Shown one piece after another: positions 1 to 9,394 of a stretch of DNA of 64,000 nucleotides. This DNA is from Candidatus Scalindua sp. SCAELEC01. Lineage in GTDB: Bacteria > Planctomycetota > Brocadiia > Brocadiales > Scalinduaceae. Made by a program: the position numbers and the translations under genes. The first letter of the stretch is position 1; every line of letters starts with the position of its first letter. The notes beneath the pieces are model-generated. The model worked only from the letters and a program-made list of their open reading frames with translations. It made no database searches and was not told where the DNA came from. The stretch lies in assembly GCA_004282745.1 (NCBI GenBank), contig SHMT01000001.1, positions 124,001-188,000 on the forward strand, read 5' to 3'.

Positions 1-515
1 TATTTACCTCAATCTTATTCCTGATCTATGCATTTGAAATGCACTGTTTGATATCTCTTGCGTAATTTTATCAATACACAATTTTCTTGTCAAAGAAATT
101 AAGATTTGATAAAATCAAATCGATGTTTTTCCACTGCCAAATTTTGCAGGTGTCCATATTGAAATAAGGTACACGTTGGAGGTTGTTGTTTTTCACAATT
201 TGGATGTTTTAGTATGTATCGAGCATCTTTCCTCTCTTTCGTTGATCTTGCCCGTTCCAGCCAGACAATCATTTTTACAGGGATAGGCCCTGCGGACAAC
301 AGACGGGTTTTCGGTGGGCCTCTGGTGTAACCGGTAAAAATAAGGTGGGTACGGTCCATATAACCGTTGTGTATGGAAAATGCATGTCTATAACACTTTG
401 ACTCCCAGTTCGGTACTGGTTGGCCGCTCAGTGTGGTGTCATCTTCATTGGAGTTGAAGGAGAGTTCTGTTGCGATAGCAACAACGTGTCTAAAAAACAG
501 AGTAGGAGGGAATTG
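1..515. other. Left-edge stretch without a supported gene
   Basis: I see no recognisable gene here. A 158-codon open frame on the - strand (99-575) has no domain I know, overlaps the start of the nitroreductase gene, and has no convincing ribosome binding site, so it is not called. It could be a decayed fragment of an older gene. The last part, 504-510, holds the AGGAGGG ribosome binding site of the next gene. Confidence 0.5.
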
Positions 516-1022
516 GTGGATTTTTATGATGTTATTCGCAAAAGAAGGAGTATCAGATCGTACAAACCGGATCAAATTGAGGAAGATAAACTGAATCGGA
601 TACTGAATGCTGCAATGCTTGCACCTTCCGCAGCAAATAGGCAGCCTGTATATTTCGTGGTAGTAAAGAACGATGAAACAAAACGAAGATTAAAGGACGC
701 TTATTCACAGAAATGGTTTTATACTGCCCCCATTATCATATGTGCCTGTGCGCTGCCTGATGGTGCATGGAAGAGAGGGGACGGTAAACCGTATGTTGAT
801 GTGGATGTGACCATAGCTATGGACCATTTAATTCTTGCTGCTTTTAACGAGGGACTAGGTACGTGCTGGATCGCAGCCTTTAAATCAAAAATTGTAAAAG
901 AAGTCCTCTGCATCCCTGATAACGTTGAACCCTTAATATTGACTCCTGTGGGCTATCCAGAGGAGATACCTGAGCCAACGTATAGAAAACCATTAACGGA
1001 AATGATTAGGGAAATCGAGTGA
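516..1022 (+). CDS. Nitroreductase-family FMN oxidoreductase
   Basis: Predicted NAD(P)H:FMN-dependent oxidoreductase of the nitroreductase fold, cytosolic, about 168 residues, the usual size for short members. The N-terminal RRSIRSYKPDQI stretch is the typical FMN-phosphate-binding start, followed by APSAANRQP and, near the C-terminus, a conserved PVGYPEE turn. The open frame extends upstream to 420, but AGGAGGG at 504-510 sits 5 nt before GTG 516, and the protein then begins at the conserved FYDVIRKRRSIR, so GTG 516 is chosen (TTG 513 is the alternative). The stop overlaps the next start by 4 nt, which implies co-translation with the radical SAM gene. The natural substrate cannot be told; family members reduce nitro groups, quinones, flavins or enoates. 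Confidence 0.85.
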   Translation: MDFYDVIRKRRSIRSYKPDQIEEDKLNRILNAAMLAPSAANRQPVYFVVVKNDETKRRLKDAYSQKWFYTAPIIICACALPDGAWKRGDGKPYVDVDVTIAMDHLILAAFNEGLGTCWIAAFKSKIVKEVLCIPDNVEPLILTPVGYPEEIPEPTYRKPLTEMIREIE

Positions 1023-2482
1023 ATGTTCTTCTTTTATCCATGCCAGATACCGCACCTCACTTCAATGGGAAGAGGTGGAAAGCTCCAAATCTTGCCATAT
1101 CATCAATCGCCGGCAACATAAAAAATCATAACGTATTTATCGCAGACTTAGTCTTGAGACGTGACAAAATTGAGGAGAGTGTTTTAGAACTCTTGCAGAA
1201 ATATAGACCTTCGATTGTAGGCCTCAGTGCAATGAGTTTCCAATTCGACACATCCCGGAAAGTTGCTCAACTCATAAAAGATGAAAACAGAGAGATAAAG
1301 ACCGTCTTGGGTGGTTATCATGCAACCTTAATGAGTGATGAAATTGCTGATAGTGGATGTTCTGAACCATTTGACTTTCTTGTGAGAGGCGAAGGGGATT
1401 TAAGCTTTAATGAGCTTCTAGAGGCCTATGAACAGAAACGGGATCTGAAGAGTGTTTCAGGTATCTCGTATAAAAAAGAGGGAAAATTTATTCATAATAG
1501 CCCTCGGCCGCTTGAGAACTTACATGACATCAAATTACCAGCAAGGGCAAAGAGGGTCTATAAGGGGTATCAATACTATAGCTTTGCATTAGATATCATT
1601 GAGACATCCAGGGGGTGTACCATGCCATGTAACTTCTGCAGTATAGACAAGATGTATGGCAAAAGTTTTCGGGAGTATAGTATTGAAAGGGTGATGCAAG
1701 ATATTGGCGATGCTAAAAAACATGGTGCAAACTTCATTATCATAGCAGACGATAATTTTTCTCTCAATGTGAAAAGATTTGAAGATATTTGTGATGCGAT
1801 TGTTGATTATGGGCACAACGATATACGTTACATCATCCAGGCGAGCAGTGCGGGGATAGCATCGTCAGAAAAATTAGCAGAAAAGATGGCAAGGGCGGGA
1901 TTCAGGATTGTCTTTCTTGGCATTGAAAATGTTTCAAAGGAAAATTTGAAGAACCTGCAAAAGGGGAACATCATTGAAAAGACAAAGATTGCCGTTAAGA
2001 AACTTCACGATCAGGGAATAATGATTGTCGGTGGCATGATAATAGGGCATCCAAACGATAAGGAAGAGGATATTGCCGAAAACTACGAGTTCTTTGTAGG
2101 ATTAGACATCGATTTTTTTGCAGATCAAATTCTTACGCCTTATCCCAAGACTCCATTAAGGAAAGAGATGATTGAGAATGGACTCGTAACGAATAAATAT
2201 GATTATAGTAGGTATAATTGTTTTTGGGCTAATATAAAGACAAACTATCTCAGCCCCGATGAGTTACAATTCCTTAGATGGAAATATAACAGAAAATACG
2301 CAGATTATATTTGTACGACCAGGGCCTTTATCAAAAATTATCCCGCCGCATACTACTATAGGACCTATTTGATGAGGCCTTATAGAAAACTCAAGAATCG
2401 TATCTTTCAGAAAAAGTTAACGGAGAGAGACCTATACAGATTAGATATGAAAAGGGCTGAAGATATGAATAAATTTTTTTAG
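1019..2482 (+). CDS. B12-binding-domain radical SAM protein
   Basis: 487-residue Fe-S enzyme. Residues 1 to about 150 form a cobalamin-binding-like Rossmann domain with the VLGGYHATL signature. The radical SAM core follows, with the cluster motif C200-x3-C204-x2-C207 (RGCTMPCNFC). The C-terminal 100 residues are basic and rich in tyrosine. The family (BchE/HpnR/HpnJ-like) performs methylations, ring closures and other C-C chemistry on lipids and cofactors; no substrate can be named. I see no DxHxxG base-off cobalamin motif in the N-terminal domain. It starts at GTG 1019, inside the end of the nitroreductase gene, so the two are probably translationally coupled. The DUF362 and SPASM genes follow on the same strand. 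Confidence 0.85.
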   Translation: MNVLLLSMPDTAPHFNGKRWKAPNLAISSIAGNIKNHNVFIADLVLRRDKIEESVLELLQKYRPSIVGLSAMSFQFDTSRKVAQLIKDENREIKTVLGGYHATLMSDEIADSGCSEPFDFLVRGEGDLSFNELLEAYEQKRDLKSVSGISYKKEGKFIHNSPRPLENLHDIKLPARAKRVYKGYQYYSFALDIIETSRGCTMPCNFCSIDKMYGKSFREYSIERVMQDIGDAKKHGANFIIIADDNFSLNVKRFEDICDAIVDYGHNDIRYIIQASSAGIASSEKLAEKMARAGFRIVFLGIENVSKENLKNLQKGNIIEKTKIAVKKLHDQGIMIVGGMIIGHPNDKEEDIAENYEFFVGLDIDFFADQILTPYPKTPLRKEMIENGLVTNKYDYSRYNCFWANIKTNYLSPDELQFLRWKYNRKYADYICTTRAFIKNYPAAYYYRTYLMRPYRKLKNRIFQKKLTERDLYRLDMKRAEDMNKFF

Positions 2483-2634
2483 GTATCATAAACAATCATT
2501 TATGCAGGGCGGTAAAGACCCCGGTGAAACAACGTAAAAAAGTAACGGGGCAGACGGAATAGTAAGAATTGTGGACGGAGAACTCTGTTTGAGTCAATCT
2601 TTGTGTGAGGATGAGTAATATAATGGGTGCTAAT

Positions 2635-3828
2635 ATGTCAACTGTTTCGATTTCATGCTGTGAGAATTATGACCTCAAAGAGGTCGCTATTGCTACAAAA
2701 AGAAGTCTCGATCTTCTTGGTAATGTGGGAAGTCTTATAAAGCCGGGAATGAAGGTCTTGTTAAAGGTAAATCTTCTTTCCGCTTCATTGGGACCGGAAA
2801 GAGCGGTTAATACACACCCTTCTGTCATTAGGGCACTTGTTGATATTCTTCAGTCAGAGTATGGTTGCGAGGTCTATATTGGTGATTCCTGTGGAAGTCT
2901 GAGGACCGGTTCTACGTATCAGGCCTTCAGGGTAACACAGATAGATAAGATAGCAGAAGAGACGGGTGCTAAGATTGTAAACTTTGATAAGGATGAGACC
3001 TTAGACATAATTAATGAGAGAAGTGCATTTGTAAAATCCTTTAAGATTGCAAAGACGATCAAAACGGTTGATGTTATCATCTCTGTTCCAAAACTAAAGA
3101 CACACGGTTTAACAAGGTATACGGGTGCAATAAAGAACATGTTTGGGGCTATTCCTGCAAACGGGAAGAAAAATGTTCATCTGCTCGCCCCGAAGGCTAA
3201 ATTAATGGCAAAGGCCTTGGTTGATGTCTTTGAGATGGTCCAGCCGCATATTACCATAATGGATGGCGTAATTGGTATGGAGGGTAATGGCCCGAATGCT
3301 GGAGATCCGCGGAAAGTGGGCGTCATCATTGCAAGTTATGACTGTGTTGCCCTCGATGCTGTTGCGAGCTCGATAATAGGTTTTAATCCTATGATGGTTC
3401 CAATTATTAAATATGCTTATGAAAGAGGATTGGGCACCGCAGATTTGAACGCCATTAATGTGGTCGGTGAAAAAATAGATGCTGTAGCGGTTCCGGATTT
3501 TAAAAAACCTTCAAGCTCTGCTCAGGATTTTGCGTCTAAGTATATCCCCGATTTCCTTCTTGCAAAGATGTTTGACAATAGCTGTAGCTCTGTATCTACC
3601 ATTTATGAGCAAAATTGTACGAGATGTTATGAATGTATAAGGAATTGCCCTGCAAAAGCGATGTCCGCTCCGAACGGTAAGGTGATAGTGGATGAAGATG
3701 CATGTATTGGCTGTTTTTGCTGTGATGAGGTCTGTAATTATAAGGCGATTGTGATGAAACGCTCTCTTCTTGGTCGGACATTTTTAAGAATGGCAGAGTT
3801 TCTGGGTGTAGAGAGAACAAAAGAGTAG
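2635..3828 (+). CDS. DUF362 protein with C-terminal 2[4Fe-4S] ferredoxin domain
   Basis: About 397 residues. The first 310 or so are a DUF362 domain, with KPGMKVLLKVNLL, LKTHGLTRYTGAIKNMFG and MDGVIGMEGNGP as typical conserved blocks. The end is a bacterial-type ferredoxin with two clusters of cysteines (CTRCYECIRNCP near residue 328 and CIGCFCCDEVC near 357), able to bind two 4Fe-4S clusters. DUF362 proteins are uncharacterised redox-linked proteins often next to radical SAM genes. In-frame starts exist at GTG 2605, ATG 2611, 2623 and 2635; 2635 gives the usual family N-terminus, but no start has a clear ribosome binding site. Only 5 nt separate it from the next radical SAM gene, so it may deliver electrons to one of the flanking radical SAM enzymes (inference). 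Confidence 0.8.
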   Translation: MSTVSISCCENYDLKEVAIATKRSLDLLGNVGSLIKPGMKVLLKVNLLSASLGPERAVNTHPSVIRALVDILQSEYGCEVYIGDSCGSLRTGSTYQAFRVTQIDKIAEETGAKIVNFDKDETLDIINERSAFVKSFKIAKTIKTVDVIISVPKLKTHGLTRYTGAIKNMFGAIPANGKKNVHLLAPKAKLMAKALVDVFEMVQPHITIMDGVIGMEGNGPNAGDPRKVGVIIASYDCVALDAVASSIIGFNPMMVPIIKYAYERGLGTADLNAINVVGEKIDAVAVPDFKKPSSSAQDFASKYIPDFLLAKMFDNSCSSVSTIYEQNCTRCYECIRNCPAKAMSAPNGKVIVDEDACIGCFCCDEVCNYKAIVMKRSLLGRTFLRMAEFLGVERTKE

Positions 3829-3833
3829 AGACG

Positions 3834-5054
3834 ATGGATACCATTAAGAACATAATAAAGATGACACGAGAAAACCCATTCTCTGATATAAGGATGTTAA
3901 AGTGGGTTACAAGAGTACTCTCTTTCCAGATAGATGGTCGATTAAAGAGCGGATATAGCTTTTCACCATATCTAATACATATGATGCCCACCTATTTGTG
4001 TAACTTGCGGTGCAAAAATTGTGGGCAGTGGGGAGAGGTTGGTAACTATTATGAAAAAGATAGCGGCGCTTTGAGAGAGACGATGGATATCGAGGTTTTG
4101 AAAGGTTTTATCGATGATGTCTCACAATTTTCTCCAACCATCTTCTTGACAGGGGGGGAACCGTTTTTTTACCGAGACATCATGAAACTCATTCAGCATA
4201 TTAAGCGAAAAAACCTGATATGTTGGATTGTTACAAATGGGACACTCATTGATAATTATGCAGACGAGTTGGTAGAACTTGGAGTTGATGTCTTGTACAT
4301 ATCAATCGATGGGCCCGAAGATATTCATAATAAGAGCAGGGGGACACGTGACGGTTTCCAAAAGGTTGCTTCCGGGGTGCAGAAAATCATTGAGGAGAAG
4401 AAAAAGAGAGGTAAACAAAAACCCTTGTTATGTCAGGTGTTTACCATTAACGAATCTTCACATCCTTATCTGCAAGAGATGCCCTTTATCACGGAAAAAC
4501 TCGGTTTTGAAATGTTACTTGTCAAACATCCCTACTTTAACAATACGAGGACAGGGATAAATTATGAGAATACAATGGAGAAGATCTTTCAGTGCGGAGC
4601 GACTTCATGGAAAGGGTGGGTGCGGGATGAGACATCCATAGACCCTGAGGAGTTACAGCGGAGTATCTCTTATTTACTCACTCGGGAGCATACATTTAAA
4701 CTTGCGTTTTTTCCTACGTTAAAAATTTCCGATATTCCAAGCTACTATTCTACCCAACAGGACATTTTCTATAATGGAACCAAACCAGGCGGAAAGATTA
4801 AACGTTGTATTGCCCCGTGGACACACCTTATGATTTATCCAAATGGTGATGCGGTTTTTTGTAATGATAACCCCGATTATGTTTTGGGAAATATAAAGGA
4901 CGAGCGGTTCTCGGAAATTTGGAATAACAGTAAATCCAAGAAATTTAGAAAATTTATCAAAGAAGACTCCTTACCAATTTGTTCAAGGTGCTGTGGGTTA
5001 TATTACCACCCATTCTACCGTTCCGGGTCAAGCTTAAGGTCTTTAACAAGATAG
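3834..5054 (+). CDS. Radical SAM/SPASM protein
   Basis: 406 residues. The radical SAM core carries C56-x3-C60-x2-C63 (YLCNLRCKNC) and the GGEPF motif (FLTGGEPFF) that contacts SAM. The C-terminal SPASM-type region has the order RCIAPW, VFCNDN, GNIKDERFSEIWN and finally a CSRCC group, which would bind one or two auxiliary Fe-S clusters. SPASM enzymes modify peptides, lipids or small molecules; HpnH-like and MoaA-like folds are possible, but the substrate is unknown. It follows the DUF362-ferredoxin gene by 5 nt and is the last gene of the first + strand group, with a small hairpin just after the stop. Confidence 0.85.
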   Translation: MDTIKNIIKMTRENPFSDIRMLKWVTRVLSFQIDGRLKSGYSFSPYLIHMMPTYLCNLRCKNCGQWGEVGNYYEKDSGALRETMDIEVLKGFIDDVSQFSPTIFLTGGEPFFYRDIMKLIQHIKRKNLICWIVTNGTLIDNYADELVELGVDVLYISIDGPEDIHNKSRGTRDGFQKVASGVQKIIEEKKKRGKQKPLLCQVFTINESSHPYLQEMPFITEKLGFEMLLVKHPYFNNTRTGINYENTMEKIFQCGATSWKGWVRDETSIDPEELQRSISYLLTREHTFKLAFFPTLKISDIPSYYSTQQDIFYNGTKPGGKIKRCIAPWTHLMIYPNGDAVFCNDNPDYVLGNIKDERFSEIWNNSKSKKFRKFIKEDSLPICSRCCGLYYHPFYRSGSSLRSLTR

Positions 5055-5078
5055 TCCACTGTCGTTTTCGGGTGGACT
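5053..5078 (+). terminator. Small hairpin after the radical SAM/SPASM gene
   Basis: AGTCCAC at 5053-5059 pairs perfectly with GTGGACT at 5072-5078, giving a 7-bp stem around a 12-nt loop, overlapping the stop codon of the SPASM gene. No clear T-run follows, so a factor-independent terminator is only a possibility; it may simply be an mRNA 3' end structure. Confidence 0.3.
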
Positions 5079-5185
5079 TGCATTCCATTGCACTGTCACA
5101 ACTTCGTTGAGTTTCTCAGGACATCAAAAAAAATTTCTGACACACAAATTTCACGTTAGTCAATTTTCTAAGAAGTAATAAAAAT

Positions 5186-6535
5186 ATGAAGTGGTACAAG
5201 ATATTTACCCCAGAATTAAAGGAACTGATAGACACGAAAAATCTCAAAGGGCTACGCCTGATCTTGGGGGAACTTCATCCGGCTGATGTTGTGGATGTTA
5301 TTAAAGAGTTAGAACCCACAGAGAGAACAATTGCATTCAGGATGCTTGACAAAGAGAAGTTTGCCGAGGTCTTTTCCCTTTTTGATCCTGAGGAGGAGGA
5401 AGAACTGCTCCGACAATTTACCGAACACAAGGTAAAAGAGATCTTGTTGGAGATGAGTCCCGATGACAGGACGCACCTCCTGGATGAACTTCCTGCTTCT
5501 GTTGTAAACAAGCTTCTTAAATTATTACCACCTGAAGAGAGAGAAGAGGCAAACATACTCTTAAATTATCCCTCTGAATCAGCAGGAAAGGTAATGACCA
5601 CTGAGTATGTGACACTGAAGACAGAAATGCTCGTTTCAGAGGCACTTGAACGTATACGCAAGACAGGACCTGACAGAGAGACTATCTATACCTGCTATGC
5701 AATTGATGAAAACAGAATTCTGAGCGGAGTGGTTTCGCTTAAGGACATTATCCTGGCAAAACCCGATCAAAAAATAAGCCAAATAATGCAGGAAAACGTC
5801 CATAAGGTAAAGACAACGGATGATCAAGAAAAGGTAGCCAAGGTAATTCAAAAATATGATTACATTTCCTTGCCTGTGGTTGACAGTGAAAACCGTCTGG
5901 TAGGCATAATTACGGTCGATGATATTCTTGACATTGTTGAGGAAGAGGCTACAGAAGACTTCCATAAAATGGCTGCTATGCAGTTACCGGAAGAGAAATA
6001 CTTCCGTTCAGGGGTCTTTAAGCATGTTTCCGGAAGAGTTGTGTGGCTGTTTGTATTGATACTGGCGTCTACTATCTCAGGAAAGATACTCCAACAATAC
6101 ACCGTGACACTCAGCTCCATAATTACACTGGCTTATTTTATCCCTATGCTGACGGGTGCAGGAGGTAATACTGGCTCACAATCATCTACCCTGGTGATCC
6201 GGGCTATGGCGACCGGAGAATTAATGCTCAGCCAGTGGTTGAAGGTACTATGGAGGGAAATCTGTGCCGGATTTCTTTTGGGTCTTGCCCTGGGAGGTAC
6301 TGCATTTATCATTGCTACAGTCTTTCTCAGAGATATCAAGTTGGGGATTACGGTCGGTATATCGGTAGCGACTGTGGTCCTTGTTGGGAATATAGGAGGT
6401 GCTACAGCCCCACTCATCTTCCGTTGTTTTAGAATCGATCCTGCGATGGTTTCTGCACCCCTTATTACGACGATCCTTGACGTAACCGGCATCATCATCT
6501 ATTTTGAGATTGCAAAGAGGATTTTGAGTATCTAG
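5186..6535 (+). CDS. mgtE: MgtE-type magnesium channel
   Basis: 449 residues, the normal MgtE length. Order: an alpha-helical N domain (about 20-130, rich in PEEREE-type acidic helices), a tandem CBS pair (about 135-255, with KTEMLVSEALERI and VVDSENRLVGIITVDDI), then five membrane helices to the C-terminus with the pore signature TGAGGNTGSQSS, the block GNIGGATAPL, and a typical LDVTGIIIYF last helix. It imports Mg2+ across the inner membrane, and the cytosolic N and CBS domains close the channel when Mg2+ is high. Upstream ribosome binding is weak. Its stop codon TAG (6533-6535) is the first three bases of a palindromic repeat copy, and the next gene converges on it. Confidence 0.95.
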   Translation: MKWYKIFTPELKELIDTKNLKGLRLILGELHPADVVDVIKELEPTERTIAFRMLDKEKFAEVFSLFDPEEEEELLRQFTEHKVKEILLEMSPDDRTHLLDELPASVVNKLLKLLPPEEREEANILLNYPSESAGKVMTTEYVTLKTEMLVSEALERIRKTGPDRETIYTCYAIDENRILSGVVSLKDIILAKPDQKISQIMQENVHKVKTTDDQEKVAKVIQKYDYISLPVVDSENRLVGIITVDDILDIVEEEATEDFHKMAAMQLPEEKYFRSGVFKHVSGRVVWLFVLILASTISGKILQQYTVTLSSIITLAYFIPMLTGAGGNTGSQSSTLVIRAMATGELMLSQWLKVLWREICAGFLLGLALGGTAFIIATVFLRDIKLGITVGISVATVVLVGNIGGATAPLIFRCFRIDPAMVSAPLITTILDVTGIIIYFEIAKRILSI

Positions 6536-6566
6536 TGTTTGAACGAAAACTACCTATCTGCCGCGT
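6533..6566 (+). repeat. Left half of the TAGTGTTTGAAC palindromic repeat
   Basis: TAGTGTTTGAACGAAAACTA followed by a CTGCCGCGTTGCTG stretch matches the left arm of the repeat family seen in full at 7069, 13136, 18795 and 47872. The right arm is missing. The first three bases are the mgtE stop codon. The copy ends just before the convergent hemerythrin gene, whose other side also carries a full copy. Confidence 0.75.
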
Positions 6567-6588
6567 TGCTGTAACATCGCAGGTCGTC

Positions 6589-6987
6589 TCATTGTTGCAA
6601 CTTTTCAAGTTCATCGTAGAGGAGGTCTTCTTCGTTCTTTATCCTCTCTCCCAGAGCGGTGCACAGTAATTCAAACTCCTTCTGGATCTCGTCATTAACG
6701 CCGCGCGAAAACGTTTCGAAGAATTTTTTCACAATATTTGATACATTCTTCATATCAATTGCGAAAAGGTCTAGGGTGTTTTCGAGCGCCTTATTCTGTT
6801 CGGCACTCGTTTTGAGAATCGGATAGAGTCTCTCATCTTCATTTAGCAGGTGTTCAAGTAAGACTTCCTTAACGGTAAGGAGCTTAGCCTGACCCTCTTT
6901 TGAAAGGATACCCAACCTTTTTACTTCATTCAGTGTCGCGAGAATTTCTGCGTGTTCATGCTTCAGTTCTTCAATTAGTATCGACAT
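6589..6987 (-). CDS. Hemerythrin (HHE) domain protein
   Basis: 132 residues, a single four-helix bundle. Metal-ligand candidates are the histidines in HEHAEI near residue 10, HLLNEDERLYP near 46, and the acidic RIKNEEDLLYDEL helix at the end. In the last helix the usual histidine of the H-x3-E motif is not at the normal place, a variant seen in other single-domain HHE proteins, so oxygen or NO binding is likely but not certain. AGGAGAAGG lies just upstream of ATG (6989-6997 on the complementary strand), a strong ribosome binding site. It is the only - strand gene in the left 40 kb and sits between a half copy and a full copy of the palindromic repeat. Confidence 0.8.
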   Translation of the reverse strand: MSILIEELKHEHAEILATLNEVKRLGILSKEGQAKLLTVKEVLLEHLLNEDERLYPILKTSAEQNKALENTLDLFAIDMKNVSNIVKKFFETFSRGVNDEIQKEFELLCTALGERIKNEEDLLYDELEKLQQ

Positions 6988-7068
6988 GCCTTCTCCTATG
7001 CACTACTCCCGATTCTTCCAGTTCTTTCTACAGCAAAACCTGAGCACGAAATCCATAACTACCATATC

Positions 7069-7217
7069 TAGTGTTTGAACGAAAACTACCCATCTACGGC
7101 GTTGCTGCAACAATGACGTAATCCTCACGTACTTGAGTACGCTCCGGTTACGTAATTATTTCGCGCCTTGTACTTGGGCAGTTTTGGTTCAAACACTGGG
7201 TTTTCGTTCACGCACTA
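7069..7217 (+). repeat. Full palindromic repeat copy A (double right end)
   Basis: About 149 bp. The left arm TAGTGTTTGAACGAAAACTA pairs with the right arm ending GTTTTGGTTCAAACACT with few mismatches. Inner blocks ACGTAA/TTACGT and CGTACT/AGTACG form a nested stem at 7117-7153. After the first right arm a second inverted end (GTTTTCGTTCACGCACTA) follows. No coding capacity. It behaves as a MITE- or REP-like non-autonomous element and lies upstream of both the hemerythrin gene and the divergent membrane-protein gene. Confidence 0.85.
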
Positions 7218-7511
7218 TCTAAAGAAATCATAAGTGGGAATATAACATAAATGTACGGTTATTGTCAATTGTTGAGATTGTCATAACGGTACATTTTATA
7301 GTTGTATTTCTCAGTCTTTCCTCTGCCGATACCTCAACAATCTTTCTCTTTCCGGACGGTGTTGGTTGTTAACAAGGTTACGAGGATGGATAAAGCCACA
7401 AATGCAAAGAAAGAGTACAACCCAATCATGTTAAAGGAAAGAAAATGTTTCTCTATCTGTTCTGCTTTCTATATAATCTGGCATTCAGTAGATTTTGTAA
7501 ATGGGGGAAAT

Positions 7512-9224
7512 ATGGATAAAAACAAAACTGGACTCTTACATGATAGATACTTCTGGACAATCCTCTGTGTTTCTCTCATAGTGAGAATATATCTGAGCTG
7601 TTTTACCTATGTAATAGTGAATGATAGTGTTGCATTTACCAAGAATGCGCACCATTTTGCTCATGGAGATTTTGGCGCCGGGCTAAGACACGACTATCAC
7701 CCATTGTATTCAATGATCATGGCAGGTGTGTATAAGATTGTTCCTAACATGGAATTGTCTGGTACTCTTGTCTCTCTCTTTTTTGGAACATTCGCGGTAA
7801 TTGTATTCTATCTTATTGGTAACGGTATTTTTGACCACAAGGTATCATTTGTTTCCGCTATTCTTTTAGCATTCCATCCTTATGCGGTTAGATTATCTGC
7901 CGATATAATTTCAGAATCTACCTATTTCTTTTTCTTTGTCACTTCACTTGGTTTGGGTTTCTTTGCGATAACAAGAAGGCAGGTTTCTCTCTTTGCTCTA
8001 ACAGGGATCTGTTCCGCTTTTGCTTATCTTACCCGTCCTGAAGGGATAGGGATTGTTATTCTTGTAGCCGGTTGGTGCTTCATTAAAGACCTCGATAAGA
8101 TTCGGTTACTGTGGAAAGGCAAACTTGCTTCAATCTTGATATTGATTGTCACATTTCTCGCTGTTTCATCTCCCTATCTTATATTTATTAAAGGTGAAAC
8201 AGGGAAGTGGCTACTCACAATGAAAAGGAATTTTTCTCAGACAAAGATCGTAAAAATTCCAGAAGATCGAGACCGGGATACGTTGATTGAAGAAAACGTG
8301 AGTAAGACATATTCAGCTTTCAATGCACATAAAAAACCTGTTGTTAATAATGCAGATCCAAACAGGTCATCTAAAGATTCCAAACATGAGAGGTCTGGTG
8401 CTGTCAAAGAAGGTGTTGCGAATGTCAAATTTGTAGAAAGGCCATTTGAAAGATTGACGCTGAAAATGTATCTTGAAAGTCTCGTATATGTGATAACAAA
8501 GTACATAAGTACGTTCCACCCCTTTTTGTTCATATTCTTTATCATTGGTGTTATAAATTGGACCAGAATAAAGAAGGCACGGCTCTTTGGGTATTATATA
8601 ACTACCGTTATCGTCTTCTACATGATTATATTATATAGGCTAAATTTAGTTAATATAGCGGTATTTAATGATATCCAGCAGTACCCCAGTAGGAGACACG
8701 TAATGCCAATAATCATTCCCGCTATCTTTTTTGTGGGGATAGGAGTCCATGCTACTGGAACATGGATGCAGAGAAAGTTTCAGAGCTGTAGTTTTATCGT
8801 TGGTTTCAAAGAGTTGCTAAAGAGTACGTGGACAGTGCAGATGATTCTATTGACGATTATCATTTGTGTTTTGCTGCCGAAGACATTAAAGCCCCAGCGT
8901 CTTGACAAGCTCGGAGTTAAGGAAATGGGCCAATGGCTAATTGCGCATTCACCGAAACCAAATCCCTCTGTATTGAGCGCTTCTGCAAGAAATGCTTATT
9001 ATGCCAAGGGTATACATATCCAAATAGAAAGAATAGATATGGCTCTTTTGGAGGCAAGAAGTAATAATGCAGATTATATCTTCCTCTCACAGAGAGAATA
9101 TGTAGTAATAGAAGAGAGACTGAAACAGGCTTTGAGAGAGAAACAGATAAAACTTGAATATACATTTCCAGAGGAAGCGTCTTCAAGCAACGAGACTCAC
9201 TTCTTATACAAGGTGATTTATTAA
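7512..9224 (+). CDS. GT39/PMT-like polytopic glycosyltransferase-like protein
   Basis: About 570 residues with roughly ten membrane helices. The pattern of the first extracytoplasmic loop (acidic residue, then HDYHPLYS), the helix block ILLAFHPYAVRLS and the motif YLTRPEG are typical of the GT-C family 39 / ArnT-like proteins that take sugars from lipid-phosphate donors on the outer face of the inner membrane. A charged soluble loop lies at about 225-315, and there is a short C-terminal soluble tail. The open frame begins at 7302, but GGGGGA at 7503-7508 precedes ATG 7512, and the protein then starts with a normal short cytosolic tail before helix 1. Acceptor and sugar are unknown. It sits alone between repeats, upstream of the nonulosonate module. 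Confidence 0.75.
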   Translation: MDKNKTGLLHDRYFWTILCVSLIVRIYLSCFTYVIVNDSVAFTKNAHHFAHGDFGAGLRHDYHPLYSMIMAGVYKIVPNMELSGTLVSLFFGTFAVIVFYLIGNGIFDHKVSFVSAILLAFHPYAVRLSADIISESTYFFFFVTSLGLGFFAITRRQVSLFALTGICSAFAYLTRPEGIGIVILVAGWCFIKDLDKIRLLWKGKLASILILIVTFLAVSSPYLIFIKGETGKWLLTMKRNFSQTKIVKIPEDRDRDTLIEENVSKTYSAFNAHKKPVVNNADPNRSSKDSKHERSGAVKEGVANVKFVERPFERLTLKMYLESLVYVITKYISTFHPFLFIFFIIGVINWTRIKKARLFGYYITTVIVFYMIILYRLNLVNIAVFNDIQQYPSRRHVMPIIIPAIFFVGIGVHATGTWMQRKFQSCSFIVGFKELLKSTWTVQMILLTIIICVLLPKTLKPQRLDKLGVKEMGQWLIAHSPKPNPSVLSASARNAYYAKGIHIQIERIDMALLEARSNNADYIFLSQREYVVIEERLKQALREKQIKLEYTFPEEASSSNETHFLYKVIY

Positions 9225-9394
9225 GCCCCTGGTTTTGTTTCCTGGGCCCTTTGTAAAATGATCATTGACTTTTTCCTGCACAATCATATATATTGTGCTG
9301 AATAAGCCGCGCAATGCAACATATATCAAGATTAAGCTGGTTAGAGAGAAGTAAAATCAGAAATGATTCAGGAGAGGTCTCTCTGATTGGTAGA

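Noticed and set aside
99-575. 158-codon - strand open frame at the left edge
   Set aside because: No known domain or ribosome binding site, and it overlaps the nitroreductase start; possible relic only.
1019-5054. Ladderane- or hopanoid-biosynthesis cluster
   Set aside because: Radical SAM genes alone are not enough; no FabF, acyl carrier protein, desaturase or squalene-cyclase genes lie nearby.
7302-7511. Upstream extension of the GT39-like gene
   Set aside because: The 70 extra residues have no family match, and GGGGGA sits correctly before ATG 7512.
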